Assembly (NCBI RefSeq): GCF_902806685.2
Contig: NC_048557.2
Coordinates: 744,001-808,000 of the forward strand
Direction of reading: 5' to 3'
DNA from: Maniola hyperantus
Taxonomy: Eukaryota > Arthropoda > Insecta > Lepidoptera > Nymphalidae
DNA length: 64,000 nt
Below, piece by piece: positions 62,063 through 64,000 of this stretch (positions are counted from its first letter, which is position 1; each line of letters opens with the position of its first letter). Below the pieces are notes generated by a model, which ran no database searches, was not told where the DNA came from, and was given only the letters and a program-made list of their open reading frames with translations. Made by a program: the position numbers and the translations under genes.

Positions 62063-62164
62063 AGAAAGAAGAGAGTGGAGAACGGCAAGAAAACGGGGCT
62101 AGACCCTTTCTCCGACAATGATGATGATGTGGAAAGGGTGGCCAGGAAGTTTGAACAGAAATAT
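62063..62164 (+). CDS. yem: Ubinuclein/yemanuclein, coding exon 2
   Basis: 34 codons, phase 0 at both ends: acceptor TTGCCTTTTCAG|AGAAAG, donor AAATAT|GTAAGT. Encodes RKKRVENGKKTGLDPFSDND then VERVARKFEQKY. DPF(S/N)D followed by VE.(L/V)ARKFEEKY is the segment just before the Hpc2-related domain in ubinucleins. The DNDDD run is acidic, as in relatives. Confidence 0.9.
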
Positions 62165-62296
62165 GTAAGTCACTTATGGAGTAGTGTCTTATCTTTTATC
62201 TCTTCTTTTTTTTTTAAATGCATATTATTAGCAGTATTAATCATGACTGATATTCCTTATTCCCCTCTAACTAAGTGTAAATCTTGCTAGGAGTAA

Positions 62297-62476
62297 TTTT
62301 TTTTTTTTTAAAGAATATTAGCCATATTAAATGACTAATGTTCCCCTTTCCTCTCCAATTAAGCGTCAGGCTTGTGCTAGGAGTAGGTACGACAATAGTG
62401 CAACGGGCGGGATTTGAACCGTCGACCTTTCGGTTTTCAGTCCACTCCTATACCGGTTGAGCTATTGAGGCTCTAA
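62297..62476 (-). mobile_element. SINE1 in ubinuclein intron 2
   Basis: Poly(T) then AAAGAATATTAGCCATATTA...CAACGGGCGGGATTTGAACC...CGGTTTTCAGTCCACTCC...GAGCTATTGAGGCTC. Full length, antisense to the gene. Confidence 0.85.
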
Positions 62477-62608
62477 AGGTAATTAGGTATACTAACTATA
62501 GATTTAGATTTTTCAATTATTGCACCTTGTTTTTTTTTTATTTTGTGTTTTCACTATTTTGGTGAGTTGTTTTTAGCTATTTTTTCTATCATATAACTAT
62601 ATGATTAA

Positions 62609-62818
62609 CTAGCTTATGCTCGCAGCTTCGTCCGCGTAGACTACACATATTTCAAACCCCTATTTCACCCCCTTAGGGGTTGGATTATCCAAAATCCTTT
62701 CTTAGTGGATGCCTACGTCATAATAGCTATCTGCATGCCAAATTTCAGCCCGATCATTAGTTTGAGCTGTGCGTTGATAGATCGTCAGTCAGTCACCTTT
62801 TCCTTTTATATATTTAGA
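62609..62818 (-). mobile_element. Helitron family A ending 22 nt before exon 3
   Basis: CTAGCTTATGCTCGCAGCTT...TTTTCCTTTTATATATTTAGA. Only AAATTATTTTCATTGTTTTC AG separates it from exon 3, so the branch point is at or inside the Helitron edge. Confidence 0.85.
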
Positions 62819-62840
62819 AAATTATTTTCATTGTTTTCAG

Positions 62841-62948
62841 GGTGGCCAAAGTACATACGGCAGAAAAGGCAGATCCAAATATGAAGAGTTTGCAGACATT
62901 GGTGCCGGTTACGATGAAAACGACTCATTCATTGACAACACCCATGGT
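62841..62948 (+). CDS. yem: Ubinuclein/yemanuclein, coding exon 3 (Hpc2-related domain)
   Basis: 36 codons, phase 0: acceptor TTGTTTTCAG|GGTGGC, donor CATGGT|GTAAGT. Encodes GGQSTYGRKGRSKYEEFADI then GAGYDENDSFIDNTHG. (D/E).G.GYDE.DSFIDN is the signature of the Hpc2-related domain that contacts histone H3.3 in ubinucleins; the usual EAYDE continuation would be in the next exon, beyond this window. Intron 3 starts at 62949 and contains SINE and LINE pieces. Confidence 0.92.
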
Positions 62949-62970
62949 GTAAGTTGTATTTATGTAGCTT

Positions 62971-63025
62971 ACTCCTAGCTGTGATAGCCTAGTGGTTAGG
63001 ACGTTCGCTTTCTAATGAAAGTCGC
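62971..63025 (+). mobile_element. SINE3 head fragment
   Basis: CTCCTAGCTGTGATAGCCTA, GTGGTTAGGACGTTCGC, TTTCTAATGAAAGTCGC: the first 50 nt only, ending before the B box. Confidence 0.6.
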
Positions 63026-63288
63026 TGTGACGCAGTGTCCGCAATTTCATGCGCATGCACACAGCAATGGGTCGTAGTCCAAGTGTCATAATTTCCTACA
63101 TCCAAAACAGGACGGTGGAAGTCTGACTGAGATAAAGCTCCTAACAAAACACTTCTACTTGATGTTTGGCGGCTGTGCAGCTCTCTTCAGACCCTGTATC
63201 TATTGTGATCGCCCCTGTTTTACAGTTCTTGTCCAATACTGGAACAGCAGCAGCTTCTTGGATGAGATGGTTTTCGCCTCGTCCGGAT

Positions 63289-64000
63289 ATGAAAATGAAA
63301 ATGAAAATGAAAATCTTTTTTATTCGTATAAACTTTTACAAGTGCTTACGAATAGTCGGATGCATCTACCACTGGTTCGGAATGCCTTTCCTGCCGAGAA
63401 GAACCAGCAAGAAACTCGGCGGTTGCTCTTTTCAAATATTTGATATAGGTACAAGATTATGCCATGTATAAAATAGTATTTGCATTATTTTTAGTCTTGT
63501 GCGTCGCCGGAACGAGCTGCAGGTCAAATCCACGCTCTTTTATCATTTAGATAATCTTCAATTGTGTAATATGCTTTTTTCAGGAGCATATTTTTAATAG
63601 ATTTTTTAAACTTGTGCAAAGGTAAGTCCAAAATAGTTTGCGGGATTTTATTATAAAAGGTAATACCAATACCCACAAATGACTTTTGGACTTTCCTGAG
63701 GCGGAAGGCAGGAGCTGCAAGTTTGTCTCTGTTTCTAGTTAGCCTATTGTGTAGATCACCAATTTTCTTGTAACTAAGAATATTTTGTCTTACAAAAATT
63801 ATGTTATTATAAATATATTGAGAGGCTACAGTAAGGATATCTATTTCCTTAAATTTCTCTCGATAGATTACGTTTATGCATTAGCTCTGGACATTGACAG
63901 ATAATGTGTAGGAGCGTTTCCGCGTTCTGTTAACAGAGCCTACACTTATCCGTATCTTGGAGCCTGAGGTTGTACACATGTCTGTTCAATCCACAATGTC
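63289..64000 (-). mobile_element. CR1-like LINE 3' end with RT C-terminus, in intron 3
   Basis: Tail (ATGAAA)n at 63289-63314 on the + strand, then a 3' UTR (CCAGCAAGAAACTCGGCGG). About 63533-63840 on the - strand encodes LHNRLTRNRDKLAAPAFRLR, SFVGIGITFYNKIPQTI and LKKAYYTIEDYLNDKRAWI before a stop: the usual end of CR1/Jockey-like reverse transcriptases in Lepidoptera. Upstream the frame shifts near 63850 (ELMHKRNLSRE in one frame, KEIDILTVASQYIYNN in another), so it is not functional. It continues past the window edge. Confidence 0.75.

Overview
This window reads as nuclear DNA of a lepidopteran (moth or butterfly). It is AT-rich and intron-bearing, and it is packed with Helitrons carrying GTCA or GACA microsatellites, tRNA-headed SINEs, RTE, CR1-like and R1-like LINE pieces, MITEs and a Ty3/gypsy-type LTR element. 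There are no bacterial-style operons. I recognise one host gene. The rest is transposable-element (TE) sequence, often nested, with stretches in which I recognise nothing.

Host gene: the right end (59566 to beyond 64000, + strand) holds the first three coding exons of a ubinuclein/yemanuclein gene. This is the HIRA-complex histone H3.3 chaperone subunit. Exons lie at 59566-59724, 62063-62164 and 62841-62948, all with GT/AG borders and all in phase 0. They encode the N-terminal HIRA-binding-like segment and the start of the Hpc2-related domain. Helitron copies sit 41 nt and 22 nt upstream of the second and third exons.

Autonomous-type element: 49367-54393 (- strand) is an apparently intact R1/Jockey-group LINE. 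It has a Gag-like ORF1 with zinc knuckles, an ORF2 with endonuclease, reverse transcriptase and a C-terminal zinc knuckle, a 27-nt poly(A) and a perfect 12-bp target-site duplication (TSD). ORF2 lies in the -1 frame relative to ORF1. A canonical slippery heptamer A AAA AAC sits directly before the ORF1 stop. The LINE landed inside an older Penelope-like element (14-bp TSD) that carries a hammerhead-ribozyme-like core at 54492-54533.

LTR region: 17918-22777 is a composite gypsy-type element. Its outer 1486-bp LTRs look identical and are flanked by GTAC. It has a remnant integrase tail and a third, diverged and truncated LTR inside.

Repeat landscape: two Helitron families dominate. Family A is 5'-TCTAAATATATAAAAGG...CTAG and family B is 5'-TCCATACTAAT...CTAG; on the opposite strand they read CTAGCTTATGC... 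and CTAGATGATGC.... A third family, C (CCGGCCAAGTGCGAGTC...GGTACGGAACCCTAAAAA), is also frequent. Three SINE families with different tRNA-like heads, several TIR or foldback MITEs (hAT-like with an 8-bp TSD, Harbinger-like with TTA/TAA) and a 10-copy 29-bp tandem array made from a MITE terminus fill most of the remainder. Several insertions can be proven against empty paralogous copies inside the same window.
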